A stretch of DNA of 48,830 bases from contig CATZRJ010000008.1 in assembly GCA_958423535.1 (NCBI GenBank), positions 1-48,830 of the forward strand, given 5' to 3'. Of the stretch, positions 17,339 through 25,592 are shown piece after piece. The position numbers and the translations under genes are program-made. Each line of letters starts with the position of its first letter. Position 1 is the stretch's first letter. This stretch comes from an uncultured Collinsella sp. GTDB lineage: Bacteria; Actinomycetota; Coriobacteriia; Coriobacteriales; Coriobacteriaceae. The notes under the pieces are model-generated. The model did not search any database, was not told where the DNA came from, and saw only the letters and a list, made by a program, of their open reading frames with translations.

Positions 17339-18178
17339 ATGGCAGATTCCAAGGCAGAATATCCCGTTCCCGATTGCCTGGGGCCCGCCGCGATCGAGGC
17401 CAAGACCGAGGCCGCCGGCGTGACTAAGGCCAACCTGCCGGTTGCAAAGGCCTTTCTGTTGGCAATGTTCGCCGGCGCGTTCATCGCCTTCGGTGGCCTG
17501 TTCTTTACCGTATTCTTGAGCGATAGCACACTCGGCTGGGGCGCCCAGCGCGTCGTGGGCGGTCAGTGCTTTTGCCTGGGCCTGGTGCTCGTGCTGGTGT
17601 GCGGCGCCGAGCTGTTCACCGGCAACTCGCTTATGGTCTGCGCGCTCAAGAGCAAAAAGATCACCCTGGCTCAGATGCTCAAGGCATGGCTCGTCGTGTG
17701 GCTTGGTAACTTTGCCGGTGCCCTGTTCATCGTCTTTTTGGTGTACATGGCCGGCATTTACAAGCTCAACGGCGAGGCGGTTGCCAATTCCATGGTGAGC
17801 GTCGCCGCCGGCAAGGTGACGATCGACTGGGTGACGATCTTCTTCCGTGGCATCCTGTGCAACATCTTTGTGTGCCTGGCCGTGTGGATCGGTACCGCCG
17901 GCAAGACCGTGGTCGATAAGGTTGTGGGCATTCTGCTGCCCATCGCCGCCTTTGTGGCCTGCGGTTTTGAGCACTGCGTTGCCAACATGTACTTTTTGCC
18001 CATGGGTGCCGTGATGCACGCGTGCGGCTATGGTGCCGATGTCGCCGGCGCCGATGCGCTCAATGTTGCGGGCATTGCGTTTAACCTGTCCGCCGCCACG
18101 CTGGGCAACATCGTGGGCGGCGCGGTTTTGATCGCGCTCGGCTACTGGTTTGTCTACGCCAAGAAGTCTGAGGCGTAA
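17339..18178 (+). CDS. focA: Formate channel FocA (FNT family)
   Basis: A 279-residue pentameric formate/nitrite transporter with six membrane segments. Landmarks are GAELFTGNSLM, FFRGILCNIFVCLAVW and GFEHCVANMYFLP, the last containing the channel His. The ATG at 17339 follows AGGAAAGAAG; a TTG at 17306 is less likely. It is the last gene before a strong terminator, so formate import or export is co-transcribed with the hydrogenlyase. Confidence 0.93.
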   Translation: MADSKAEYPVPDCLGPAAIEAKTEAAGVTKANLPVAKAFLLAMFAGAFIAFGGLFFTVFLSDSTLGWGAQRVVGGQCFCLGLVLVLVCGAELFTGNSLMVCALKSKKITLAQMLKAWLVVWLGNFAGALFIVFLVYMAGIYKLNGEAVANSMVSVAAGKVTIDWVTIFFRGILCNIFVCLAVWIGTAGKTVVDKVVGILLPIAAFVACGFEHCVANMYFLPMGAVMHACGYGADVAGADALNVAGIAFNLSAATLGNIVGGAVLIALGYWFVYAKKSEA

Positions 18179-18200
18179 GGTACCGTCTGTTTGACGTTGG

Positions 18201-18236
18201 GCCTCCCGCGGGGCGTTGCCGTGCGGGAGGCTTTTT
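18201..18236 (+). terminator. Rho-independent terminator of the formate operon
   Basis: GCCTCCCGC (18201-18209) pairs perfectly with GCGGGAGGC (18223-18231), followed by TTTTT. It lies 22 bp after focA and separates the 15-kb hydrogenlyase operon from the next gene. Confidence 0.9.
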
Positions 18237-18300
18237 GGGTCTGGGGCTCGTTGCCGGGCTTTTGGCCTGTTGTGTTTGGCTGGTGAAAGGGGTAATCGAG

Positions 18301-20418
18301 ATGGCATCTGCTGTGAAGCGTGACGGTCGCGCCGTGGTGACCACATGCGGGGGATGCTATGCCGATTGCGCCTTTGCGGCACGCGTTGAGGACGGTCGCG
18401 TGGTGGCCGAGTTGCCGGTGCCGGGGCATCCGTGCGCGGCGCGTGCTCTGTGCGCCCGCGGGCGGCATCGGCTGTCTATGCCGTTTGACGAGCGCGACCG
18501 GATTTTGCACCCCATGCGCCGACGAGCTGATGGCTCGGGGTTCGATGCGATTTCCTGGGATGAGGCGTTCGCGCAGATCGCTGCGCGCCTTTTGGGGATT
18601 GTTGACGAGCACGGGCCTCGTGCGCTGGGCATGACGCTCGGCGTGCCTTCGTTCGACCGTTACTGGGCGTATCGCTTTATGCATGCGTTGGGCTCGCCCA
18701 ACGTGTACGGTGCCGATGGCGCCTGCGAGGTAAGCCGTCTCACCGGTTGGGAGCATAGCCTGGGTTATAGTCCCGCCTCCGACCTTGCGAACACCGATTG
18801 CATTATGTACCTGGGGCGTTCCTTGGTGGATTCGTCGACGATGGGGGCCGTTGATGCGCTCAACGATGCCTGTCGACGTGGGGCTAAGATTATCGTGGTC
18901 GACCCCCGGCGCAGTGGCTCGGCTGCGCTTGCCGACCGCTGGCTGCGCGTGCGCCCGGGCTGCGACCTGGCCTTGCTGTTGGGCATTGCACATGTCTTGA
19001 TTGCCGAGGGCCTGTACGACCACGAGTTCGTTGCTCGCTACGCCACGGGTTTTGACGAGCTGGCGCAGGCGGCCGCTGCTTGGACGCCCGAGTGGGCTGA
19101 GTCGATGTGCGACGTGCCGGCGGACGATATCCGTGCGACTGCGCGTGATTTGGCTGCCGCGGCGCCTGCTGCGGTGGTTGACGCTGGCTTTCATGGTGGT
19201 ATCGGTATCGCGTATGCCAACAGTACGCAGACGGCGCGAGCTATCTGCATGGTCGATGTGCTGCTGGGCTGTATTGGACATGCGGGCGGCGCGCTCAATC
19301 CACCCACACCGTTTGCGCTGGGTGACCTTGATCCCGCACGCTTTGCGACGCCGCCGATGCTACGTGAGCCCAAGTTGGGGTCCGAGCGCTATCCACTGGT
19401 CGATCCGGTGCGCGGCCTGTGCACGACCATCGGTCAGTCGATTCTTGCCGGCGATTTGCGTGGACTCATCGTCTATGCCAGTAACCCCGGTGCGGGCTAT
19501 GGCAATGCACAGGCTTGGTTGGGTATTTTGCAGCAGCTCGACTTGCTCGTGACGATTGATATTCGCTGGTCCGAGACAGCGTGTGCTTCTGACTTCGTGC
19601 TGCCCGACGTGACGTATCTGGAGGCCGACCGTGGCGTGGGAACGGTGATGGGCACCAACGATGCGCGCGTGTTCTACCGTAATGCCGTGCTGCCCGTGCA
19701 GCATGATGACACGCGTCCCGGTCGGGAGATCTTTGCCGGTCTGGCACAGGCGTGTGGTGTGGGCGAGTACTTCCAGTTTACGTCTGACGATCTGGCGGCT
19801 GCCCAGGTGGCACCGTTTGGAATCAATCTGGACGAGCTCAAGGAGCGCGGCTGGGCCGACACGGGTGTTGCGTTGCCGTCGCGTACGGGCGAGCCGGCGA
19901 TTCCCTTGGATGGCGGCAAAATTGCGCTGGCAAGCGACGTATGGGGGCGAGCCGGTCTGGGCCGCGTTCCCGGTTGGGTCGCGCCCATGGTGGAGCCCGG
20001 TCCGGGGATGTTTCGCCTCATTAGCGGCAACCGTCCCTTTGAGTCGCATACCTCGCGCAGGCTTGCGGCCCAAGGTGCCGCCGAGGCTGGATCGGACCTG
20101 GATGCCGTGCAGATAAATGCCGATGCTGCTGCGCACATGGGCATCGCCGACGGCGAGATTGTCGAACTCGTGAGTGATATGGGCCGCGACCGCGTGCGCG
20201 TGGAGACGACGCCGTATCTGCATCCGGCGTGCATCTTCACCTCGGCCGCCCCCGGCGGGCGTTCGTTTGGCGCCGATGCCGGCGGCGCTCAAGCTTTGGG
20301 CGTCGGCCCACTCGACCATACGCCGTTGCGTTGGGACCCGTTGACAGGCGCCGCGCTCACCCAGGAAAACGCCGTTCGCGTGGAAAAGATCGCAGCGCGC
20401 GAGGATAATAACGAGTAA
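18301..20418 (+). CDS. Molybdopterin oxidoreductase, Cys-ligated paralogue of FdhF
   Basis: A 705-residue DMSO-reductase-superfamily catalytic subunit. Cys16, Cys19, Cys23 and Cys51 with Arg53 form the N-terminal [4Fe-4S] motif. The predicted molybdenum ligand is Cys142 in GADGACEVSR, almost the position of Sec140 in FdhF. There is no Tat signal, no membrane anchor and no B or C subunit next to it, so it is probably cytoplasmic and uses a shared ferredoxin. The ATG at 18301 follows AAAGGGG. Substrate cannot be told from sequence; it could be a Sec-independent formate dehydrogenase or act on another oxo-acid. It lies 52 bp upstream of selA and may be co-transcribed with it. Confidence 0.8.
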   Translation: MASAVKRDGRAVVTTCGGCYADCAFAARVEDGRVVAELPVPGHPCAARALCARGRHRLSMPFDERDRILHPMRRRADGSGFDAISWDEAFAQIAARLLGIVDEHGPRALGMTLGVPSFDRYWAYRFMHALGSPNVYGADGACEVSRLTGWEHSLGYSPASDLANTDCIMYLGRSLVDSSTMGAVDALNDACRRGAKIIVVDPRRSGSAALADRWLRVRPGCDLALLLGIAHVLIAEGLYDHEFVARYATGFDELAQAAAAWTPEWAESMCDVPADDIRATARDLAAAAPAAVVDAGFHGGIGIAYANSTQTARAICMVDVLLGCIGHAGGALNPPTPFALGDLDPARFATPPMLREPKLGSERYPLVDPVRGLCTTIGQSILAGDLRGLIVYASNPGAGYGNAQAWLGILQQLDLLVTIDIRWSETACASDFVLPDVTYLEADRGVGTVMGTNDARVFYRNAVLPVQHDDTRPGREIFAGLAQACGVGEYFQFTSDDLAAAQVAPFGINLDELKERGWADTGVALPSRTGEPAIPLDGGKIALASDVWGRAGLGRVPGWVAPMVEPGPGMFRLISGNRPFESHTSRRLAAQGAAEAGSDLDAVQINADAAAHMGIADGEIVELVSDMGRDRVRVETTPYLHPACIFTSAAPGGRSFGADAGGAQALGVGPLDHTPLRWDPLTGAALTQENAVRVEKIAAREDNNE

Positions 20419-20470
20419 TTGACTCAGCTGATGTATTCGACTGATCCACGTTTCTTTTGAAAGGCCGCAC

Positions 20471-21928
20471 ATGAGCGATAGCCAGAACATGTCCGATGAG
20501 GTGCGCGCCCGCCTGCGCGCCATTCCTTCCGTCAACGAGCTGCTTGCCGAGTGGCCGGTAGTGAAGGCGGCGGGGGAGACCTGCGACGCGGTGGTGCATG
20601 CCGCCGTCACGGCCGAGCTCGACGAGGAGCGTGCCGCCATTCGCGCCGGTGCCGCCCCGCGCTCTAAGCGCGACCTGGCCTCGGCGATCGAGTGGCGTTC
20701 GCATCGATCCGCACTGCCGAGCCTGCGCCCTGCCGTCAACGCTACGGGCGTGGTCATCCATACCAACCTGGGTCGAGCCCCGCTCGCGGAGTCGGCGGCA
20801 AAGGCCGTGGCCGAGGTTGCGCGCGGGTACAGTACGCTCGAGTACAGTGTGGACACCTGTTCGCGCGGGTCGCGCAAGGAGCACGCCGCGCAGCTGATTC
20901 GCTCGCTCACCGGTGCCGAGGACGCGCTCGTGGTCAACAACAATGCCGCCGCGGTGCTGCTGGTGCTGGCGACCCATGCCGCAGGCAAGGAGGTCATCGT
21001 CAGCCGCGGCGAGCTTGTCGAAATCGGCGGCAGCTTCCGCATCCCCGATGTCATGGCGGCTTCGGGCGCCAAACTCGTCGAGGTCGGCGCCACCAACCGC
21101 ACACATTTGGGCGACTACGAGCGCGCCATCACGCCCGATACGGCGATGATCCTTAAGGTCCATCCTTCCAACTATCGCATCGAGGGTTTCCACGAGGAGG
21201 TAGGCTCTCGGGAGCTTGCGGCGCTTGCTCATAAGCATGGCCTGCTCTTCTACGAAGACCAGGGCTCGGGCGCGCTGCTGCCCGACGACATCTTGGTGCG
21301 CGGCGGCGAAGAAACCACGCCGGCTTCGGTTTCGGCAGGGCTCGATCTGGTGTCGTGCTCGGGCGATAAGCTGCTCGGTGCCGCACAGGCGGGCATTATT
21401 ATGGGCCGTCGCGATTTGGTTCAGGCCTGCGGGTCGCATCCGCTTATGCGTGCCCTGCGTCCGGGTAAGCTCGTACTGGCGGCGCTCGAGTCTACACTGC
21501 GCATTTACATGGATGGGGCGGATGTTGCCCATCGCGAGGTGCCGGTGCTCAACATGCTCACGCTTCCGCAGGCTCATCTGGAGCGTCGCGCGCGTAAGCT
21601 GCGCGAATTGATGGTGGCGGGTCTCGATAAGGCTGGCTGTCCTTGTGCCGTGCAGGTGGAAATCGTCGAGGAATCGTCGACCCCCGGCGGCGGTTCGCTG
21701 CCTACCGTGGAGCTGCCAACGATGTGCGTTGCCGTGCGTCTTGTTGACGAGCGCCTGACGGTCGACGCGCTCAAGCGCTCGCTTGTCCAGGACTTCGACA
21801 CGCCGGTCGTCACGCGAACCTCGCACGATCGCATTTTGTTTGACGTCCGTACGCTTGTGGGCGACCGCGATATCGAGACGGCGGCGTCGACGCTCGTCGC
21901 GTGCGTTAAGAAGGCGGTTGCTCGATGA
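20471..21928 (+). CDS. selA: L-seryl-tRNA(Sec) selenium transferase SelA
   Basis: A 485-residue PLP enzyme converting seryl-tRNA(Sec) to selenocysteyl-tRNA(Sec) with selenophosphate. Family segments are NATGVVIHTNLGRAPL, GYSTLEYSVDT, VVNNNAAAVLL and CSGDKLLGAAQAG, with the PLP Lys at residue 300. E. coli SelA is 463 residues, so it is full length. Start behind GAAAGG. It overlaps selB by four bases (ATGA), and its tRNA substrate gene selC lies beyond selB. selD, needed for selenophosphate, is not in the window. Confidence 0.95.
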   Translation: MSDSQNMSDEVRARLRAIPSVNELLAEWPVVKAAGETCDAVVHAAVTAELDEERAAIRAGAAPRSKRDLASAIEWRSHRSALPSLRPAVNATGVVIHTNLGRAPLAESAAKAVAEVARGYSTLEYSVDTCSRGSRKEHAAQLIRSLTGAEDALVVNNNAAAVLLVLATHAAGKEVIVSRGELVEIGGSFRIPDVMAASGAKLVEVGATNRTHLGDYERAITPDTAMILKVHPSNYRIEGFHEEVGSRELAALAHKHGLLFYEDQGSGALLPDDILVRGGEETTPASVSAGLDLVSCSGDKLLGAAQAGIIMGRRDLVQACGSHPLMRALRPGKLVLAALESTLRIYMDGADVAHREVPVLNMLTLPQAHLERRARKLRELMVAGLDKAGCPCAVQVEIVEESSTPGGGSLPTVELPTMCVAVRLVDERLTVDALKRSLVQDFDTPVVTRTSHDRILFDVRTLVGDRDIETAASTLVACVKKAVAR

Positions 21929-23892
21929 GTGAGGTTCAAACGCTGGTGGAGTGCCCCGTTATCGTTGGCACGGCGGGTCACGTTGACCACGGTAAGTCCG
22001 CACTGATCGAGGCGCTGACCGGCAAGAATCCCGACCGTCTGGAGGTTGAGCGCCGTCGCGGTATGACCGTGGAGCTGGGCTTTGGCGAGCTGGCGCTGCC
22101 GAGCGGCAAGATCGTCGGCCTGGTCGACGTGCCGGGCCACGCGCATTACCTGCGCGCCATGGTGCAGGGTGCCACGGGCATTGATGTTGCCGTGTTGGTG
22201 GTCTCTGCCGTCGAGGGCGTGATGCCGCAGACCCGCGAGCACGTGCATGTGCTGGAGCTGCTGGGCGTCACGCATATGGTGGTCGCGCTGACGATGTGCG
22301 ACCTTGCCGATGCCGAGATGACCGAGCTTGCCGAGCTCGATGTCGATGACTTTTTGTCGGGTACCGTGTTTGCGGGCGCGCCGATTGTGCCCGTGTCGTC
22401 TAAGACGGGCGAGGGGATCGACGGGCTGCTTGCGGTGCTCGACGAGCAGGTAAGTGCCTGCTGGGATGCCTGCCGCGACCGTGCCGAGCGCACCGATGCC
22501 GCGCCGCGCCTGCCGATTGACCGCTGCTTTACGATTAAGGGCGTCGGCACTGTCGTAACGGGAACGCTGCACGATGCGCCGGTTGCGGTGGGCGACGAGC
22601 TGATGGCTTTGCCGTCGCGTACGGTCTGTCGCGTGCGCGGGATTCAGGTGCATGGCGATACGCCGCGAGCACTGCCCGGACAGCGCGTGGCGCTCAACTT
22701 GGTGGGCGATGGTGTTGCCGCTCTCGATCGCGGTGAGATGCTCGGCGTGGCGGACCGCTTTGGCCAGACGTTGCGCTTTATGATGACGTTCACCTACCTG
22801 GGCCGTGAGGGAGCCAAGCCGCGTGTGCTCGAGTCGGGTGCGCGCGTGCATGTGATGGCCGGCACGGCCGAGGTTGTCGGTCGCATCATGCTTTTGGAGG
22901 GCGAGGCCCCCATGGCGGTGGGCGAGACCCGTACCGTGCAGGTGCGCCTGGAGGAGCCGCTGCCGCTGCGTGCCGGAGACCACGCCGTGGTGCTGTCGTA
23001 TTCGCCCGTTATGCTCATCGGCGGCGGGCGCGTGCTGCTTTCGCGCTGCCGCCGCTCGCGCGAGCTTTCGGCGGGGGAGCGCACGCTGCTTGCAGCGCTT
23101 GAGGCCGGCGATACCGCGGGCGGTGTGGGCGCTTGGCTGGCGCTGCAGATGCTGCCGGTTACGGCGGTTGATGTTACCGACGCTTTGGATCTTGGTATCG
23201 GCGAGGTCGATGCCGCACTGCGCGGGTTGGTGTCGCAGGGCTCCGTTCGCAAGCTTGCCGTGGGTGATGCGGACTACTTGGCGGACGCCACGGTGCTCGA
23301 CGCCGCGATGGATGCACTGGCGGCGACCCTGTCAGCCATGCACACGGCGGCTCCCAAGGAGACGGGCTTTACGCCTGGCGCCGTTGCCCATGCTGCGTGG
23401 TCTGCCGCTGATGAAGGCGTTGCCGCGGCTCTGATTGCCGAGGGCTGCTCGCGTGGTGTGTGCGCCGCCGAGGGCGCCGAGGTATTCGATCCGCATTCGG
23501 CCGCCGCCGCGGCGCGTGTGGTGCGCGAGGCCTGCGAACGTATCGTTGCCTTGCTGGACGAAGCCGGCCTCGATGCACCGACGTTGCCCGAGGTGGGCGA
23601 GCAGTTGCAGCTCGATCGCGACACCATGACGCGTGCCCTGCGCGAGCTTTCGCTCAACCGCTCGATCGTGAAGGTCGAGCGCGACGTTGCCCTGTCCGCT
23701 GCCGCCGAGGCCCATGCGCGCGAGCTTGTTGCCGCCGCCATCGCCGATGCCGGTGGCGCTGCCACCACGAGCGTGCTGCGCGAGGCCCTGGGTGTGTCGC
23801 GCAAGCGCGCCATCAGCATCTTGGAATACCTGGATGCCGTGCGCTTTACGGTGCTCGACAAGGAAGCCGGCGGCCTGCGCTCCCTACGCTAG
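21925..23892 (+). CDS. selB: Selenocysteine-specific elongation factor SelB
   Basis: A 655-residue GTPase delivering Sec-tRNA to UGA codons with SECIS hairpins. G1 is GHVDHGKS (18-25) and G3 is DVPGH. EF-Tu-like domains 2 and 3 follow, then winged-helix repeats (about 430-655) that bind SECIS RNA. The G4 guanine-recognition motif, N/TKxD in relatives, reads TMCD here (residues 123-126), with Met for Lys. The gene is translationally coupled to selA and should act on the fdhF UGA. Confidence 0.93.
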   Translation: MSEVQTLVECPVIVGTAGHVDHGKSALIEALTGKNPDRLEVERRRGMTVELGFGELALPSGKIVGLVDVPGHAHYLRAMVQGATGIDVAVLVVSAVEGVMPQTREHVHVLELLGVTHMVVALTMCDLADAEMTELAELDVDDFLSGTVFAGAPIVPVSSKTGEGIDGLLAVLDEQVSACWDACRDRAERTDAAPRLPIDRCFTIKGVGTVVTGTLHDAPVAVGDELMALPSRTVCRVRGIQVHGDTPRALPGQRVALNLVGDGVAALDRGEMLGVADRFGQTLRFMMTFTYLGREGAKPRVLESGARVHVMAGTAEVVGRIMLLEGEAPMAVGETRTVQVRLEEPLPLRAGDHAVVLSYSPVMLIGGGRVLLSRCRRSRELSAGERTLLAALEAGDTAGGVGAWLALQMLPVTAVDVTDALDLGIGEVDAALRGLVSQGSVRKLAVGDADYLADATVLDAAMDALAATLSAMHTAAPKETGFTPGAVAHAAWSAADEGVAAALIAEGCSRGVCAAEGAEVFDPHSAAAAARVVREACERIVALLDEAGLDAPTLPEVGEQLQLDRDTMTRALRELSLNRSIVKVERDVALSAAAEAHARELVAAAIADAGGAATTSVLREALGVSRKRAISILEYLDAVRFTVLDKEAGGLRSLR

Positions 23893-23917
23893 GCCGGTCA
23901 CTCGCTCCCGCCTCCTC

Positions 23918-23985
23918 AGTTGCGGTGAAATAGTTCCTATTTGGAGGCTTTGGCAGCAAATACAAGAACTATTCCACCGCAACTT
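23918..23985. repeat. 70-bp palindromic repeat, copy R3
   Basis: AGTTGCGGTGAAATAGTTCC (from 23918) pairs with a slightly diverged arm ending at 23985. This is the same family as R1, R2 and R4, with two mismatches. It sits 26 bp after selB and 56 bp before selC. Confidence 0.8.
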
Positions 23986-24041
23986 CTTGCTCGTCTTTTT
24001 GGGATGGAGCTGTTTCGGTTTGGTAAAATACCGCCGCACTT

Positions 24042-24138
24042 GGGAACGGATGGGCTCCGGTGGGCTCCGCGGTCCTCAAAACCGTTGCGAGGCGTGCAAA
24101 ACGTCTTGGATGTGTTCGATTCACATACGTTCCCGCCA
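24042..24138 (+). tRNA. selC: tRNA-Sec (anticodon TCA)
   Basis: A 97-nt gene that folds part for part like E. coli selC: acceptor GGGAACGG with ACGTTCCC (8 pairs, the eighth G-A), AT, 6-bp D stem GGGCTC/GGGCTC with loop CGGT, anticodon stem GCGGT/ACCGT with loop CCTCAAA, long variable arm (GAGGCGT/ACGTCTT), T stem ATGTG/CACAT with loop TTCGATT, discriminator G and encoded CCA. The UCA anticodon is at 24076-24078. The 6-bp D stem, 4-nt D loop and long variable arm are specific to bacterial tRNA-Sec. Position 33 is C rather than the near-universal U. It lies 150 bp after selB. Confidence 0.93.
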
Positions 24139-24146
24139 TACGCTAC

Positions 24147-24202
24147 CAGCGCTTTTGTGCTCGCGGTCTTACTGCGTGCCGCAAAGGCGCTGTTTTGTTT
24201 TT
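24147..24202 (+). terminator. Terminator after selC
   Basis: CAGCGCTTTTG (24147-24157) pairs with CAAAGGCGCTG (24182-24192) including one G-T pair, and TTTTGTTTTT follows. It begins nine bases after the tRNA CCA end and ends the selA-selB-selC unit. Confidence 0.85.
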
Positions 24203-24292
24203 GTACGGGTCCGCCGTGTCGTCTGTCATGTCGTCTACGGTATTTGCCCCGTGCGCTGGATTTTGAACGTGCCGATGGAGGTGTTTTGCCGT

Positions 24293-24925
24293 ATGACTAC
24301 CGTAAGACGTGCCGATCTTTCTTGTGTCGTCCAGGCGGGCGGGCTGTCCTCGCGCATGGGCTGCGATAAGGCCCGCATGGCGTTTTGCGGCGAGCCGCTC
24401 ATCGAGCGCGTGCTGGGCCGGCTGGCGCCAGTTGCCGACGAGTTGGTCGTGACGACGTCGCGTCCCAGCGAGCTGGCCTACCTTGAGGAGCGCGCGTTTG
24501 GCGGCCTGGTGCCGCGTGTGGTGGCGGACCTTGAAGGGTCGGCGGGCGCCATGCGCGGCATCGCGAGCTCGTTGGCCGCGGCCCGATTGCCGCTCGTGGC
24601 GATTGTCGCCTGCGATATGCCGTTTGTCTCGCCGGAACTCATCGGCGCGCTTGCCGATCGTGTTGAGGCCGAGGCGCTCGACGTGTGCGTGCCGCGCGAG
24701 GAGCGGGGGATTGAGCCGCTTTGCGCCGTCTGGCGCCGTGACGCGTGTGCGCCGGTTGCCCAAGAGCTGCTCTCCTGCGACCGCCAACGCATTCGCTGCC
24801 TGATCGACCGAGTGAACGCTGGGTATTTGGATGAGCCTCAGATTGTTGAGGTCGCAGGCTCGACGCTCTGCTTCGAAAACGTTAATACGCCCGAGGAGTT
24901 TGCGGCGGCCGAGTTACTCGCCTAG
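24293..24925 (+). CDS. mobA: Molybdenum cofactor guanylyltransferase MobA
   Basis: A 210-residue nucleotidyltransferase attaching GMP to molybdopterin to make the MGD cofactor used by FdhF and its Cys paralogue. The N-terminal motif QAGGLSSRMGCDKARM is the family GTP-binding loop, and ACDMPFVSP carries the metal-binding Asp. The ATG at 24293 is the first start compatible with this motif; the open frame extends upstream only through selC and non-coding sequence. The ribosome site is poor (GGAGG 16 bases away), so the exact start is less certain. Confidence 0.9.
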   Translation: MTTVRRADLSCVVQAGGLSSRMGCDKARMAFCGEPLIERVLGRLAPVADELVVTTSRPSELAYLEERAFGGLVPRVVADLEGSAGAMRGIASSLAAARLPLVAIVACDMPFVSPELIGALADRVEAEALDVCVPREERGIEPLCAVWRRDACAPVAQELLSCDRQRIRCLIDRVNAGYLDEPQIVEVAGSTLCFENVNTPEEFAAAELLA

Positions 24926-24940
24926 ACGATTGGAGTTGTC

Positions 24941-25336
24941 ATGTCTCACGATATTTGTCCCGACACGGGAGAGCCTTGCACTTGCGACGGGTCCGAACCC
25001 TGTACCTGCGGTTGCGGTGGCTGTGGACATACCGCGGAAGAGGAAGCGGCCGCCGAGGCGTATCGTGAGGCACACCGCGAAGGCCCGTCGGGTGGCGCTC
25101 TCGACCACGAACGCAAGATTATCGTGTCGTTCGACAGCACTTTCGATGTGATGGAATGCGAACAGCTGTGTCTTGCCGCCGGTGTGCCCGGGCGCATCAT
25201 GCCGCTGCCCGGCTCCATCACCGCCGGCTGCGGGCTGTGCTGGGCCATGCCGTTCTCGGGCGACGCTCTCGCCGCCTTCCGCGCCGCCACTGAGGGCCGC
25301 ATAACCCCTGCCGACTACCATCAGCTTGTCCTCTAA
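24941..25336 (+). CDS. Cys-rich DUF3343 protein (putative Se/S carrier)
   Basis: A 131-residue protein. Residues 1-30 hold seven Cys (6, 13, 15, 21, 23, 25, 28) and two His in a Gly/Pro-rich, probably metal- or chalcogen-binding head. Residues about 60-125 match DUF3343 (Se/S carrier-like): a strand IIVSFDSTFDVMECE, then GVPGRIMPLPGSITAGCGLC with the conserved Cys. It starts 15 bp after mobA behind GGAG. Position next to selABC and mobA fits a role in selenium or sulfur handling for Mo or Se enzymes. Family membership is fairly secure; the role is inference. Confidence 0.75.
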   Translation: MSHDICPDTGEPCTCDGSEPCTCGCGGCGHTAEEEAAAEAYREAHREGPSGGALDHERKIIVSFDSTFDVMECEQLCLAAGVPGRIMPLPGSITAGCGLCWAMPFSGDALAAFRAATEGRITPADYHQLVL

Positions 25337-25344
25337 CCACCAAC

Positions 25345-25379
25345 ACCACCACAAAGGTGCCTGTCCCCAATGTGGTGGT
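25345..25379 (+). terminator. Hairpin after the DUF3343 gene
   Basis: ACCACCACA (25345-25353) pairs with TGTGGTGGT (25371-25379) around a 17-nt loop that contains GGTGCCTGTCCCC. No T run follows, so it may be a repeat-derived palindrome rather than an efficient terminator. The rest of 25380-25592 is leader-like sequence before gdhA with no recognisable gene. Confidence 0.4.
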
Positions 25380-25592
25380 TTGGAACACGTGGACGAAACA
25401 GGTTTGAAACACAGGTTTTGCATGTCAGGCACTCAAAAACGCTTCTACCTGCATCGTAATCAAAACGAAACATCTGCTCGTCGGCTTATGCGAAACTTTG
25501 CTGCAACAGTGCGATATTATCCATACTCGATAAAGTTCGCGGCGCATAGGGTGCCGCGACCAACATTTTCGTTTCCCATCATTGGAGGAAGC

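Noticed and set aside
23687..24292. Long N-terminal extension of mobA
   Set aside because: It would run through the end of selB, repeat R3, selC and a terminator; the MobA motif starts right after ATG 24293.
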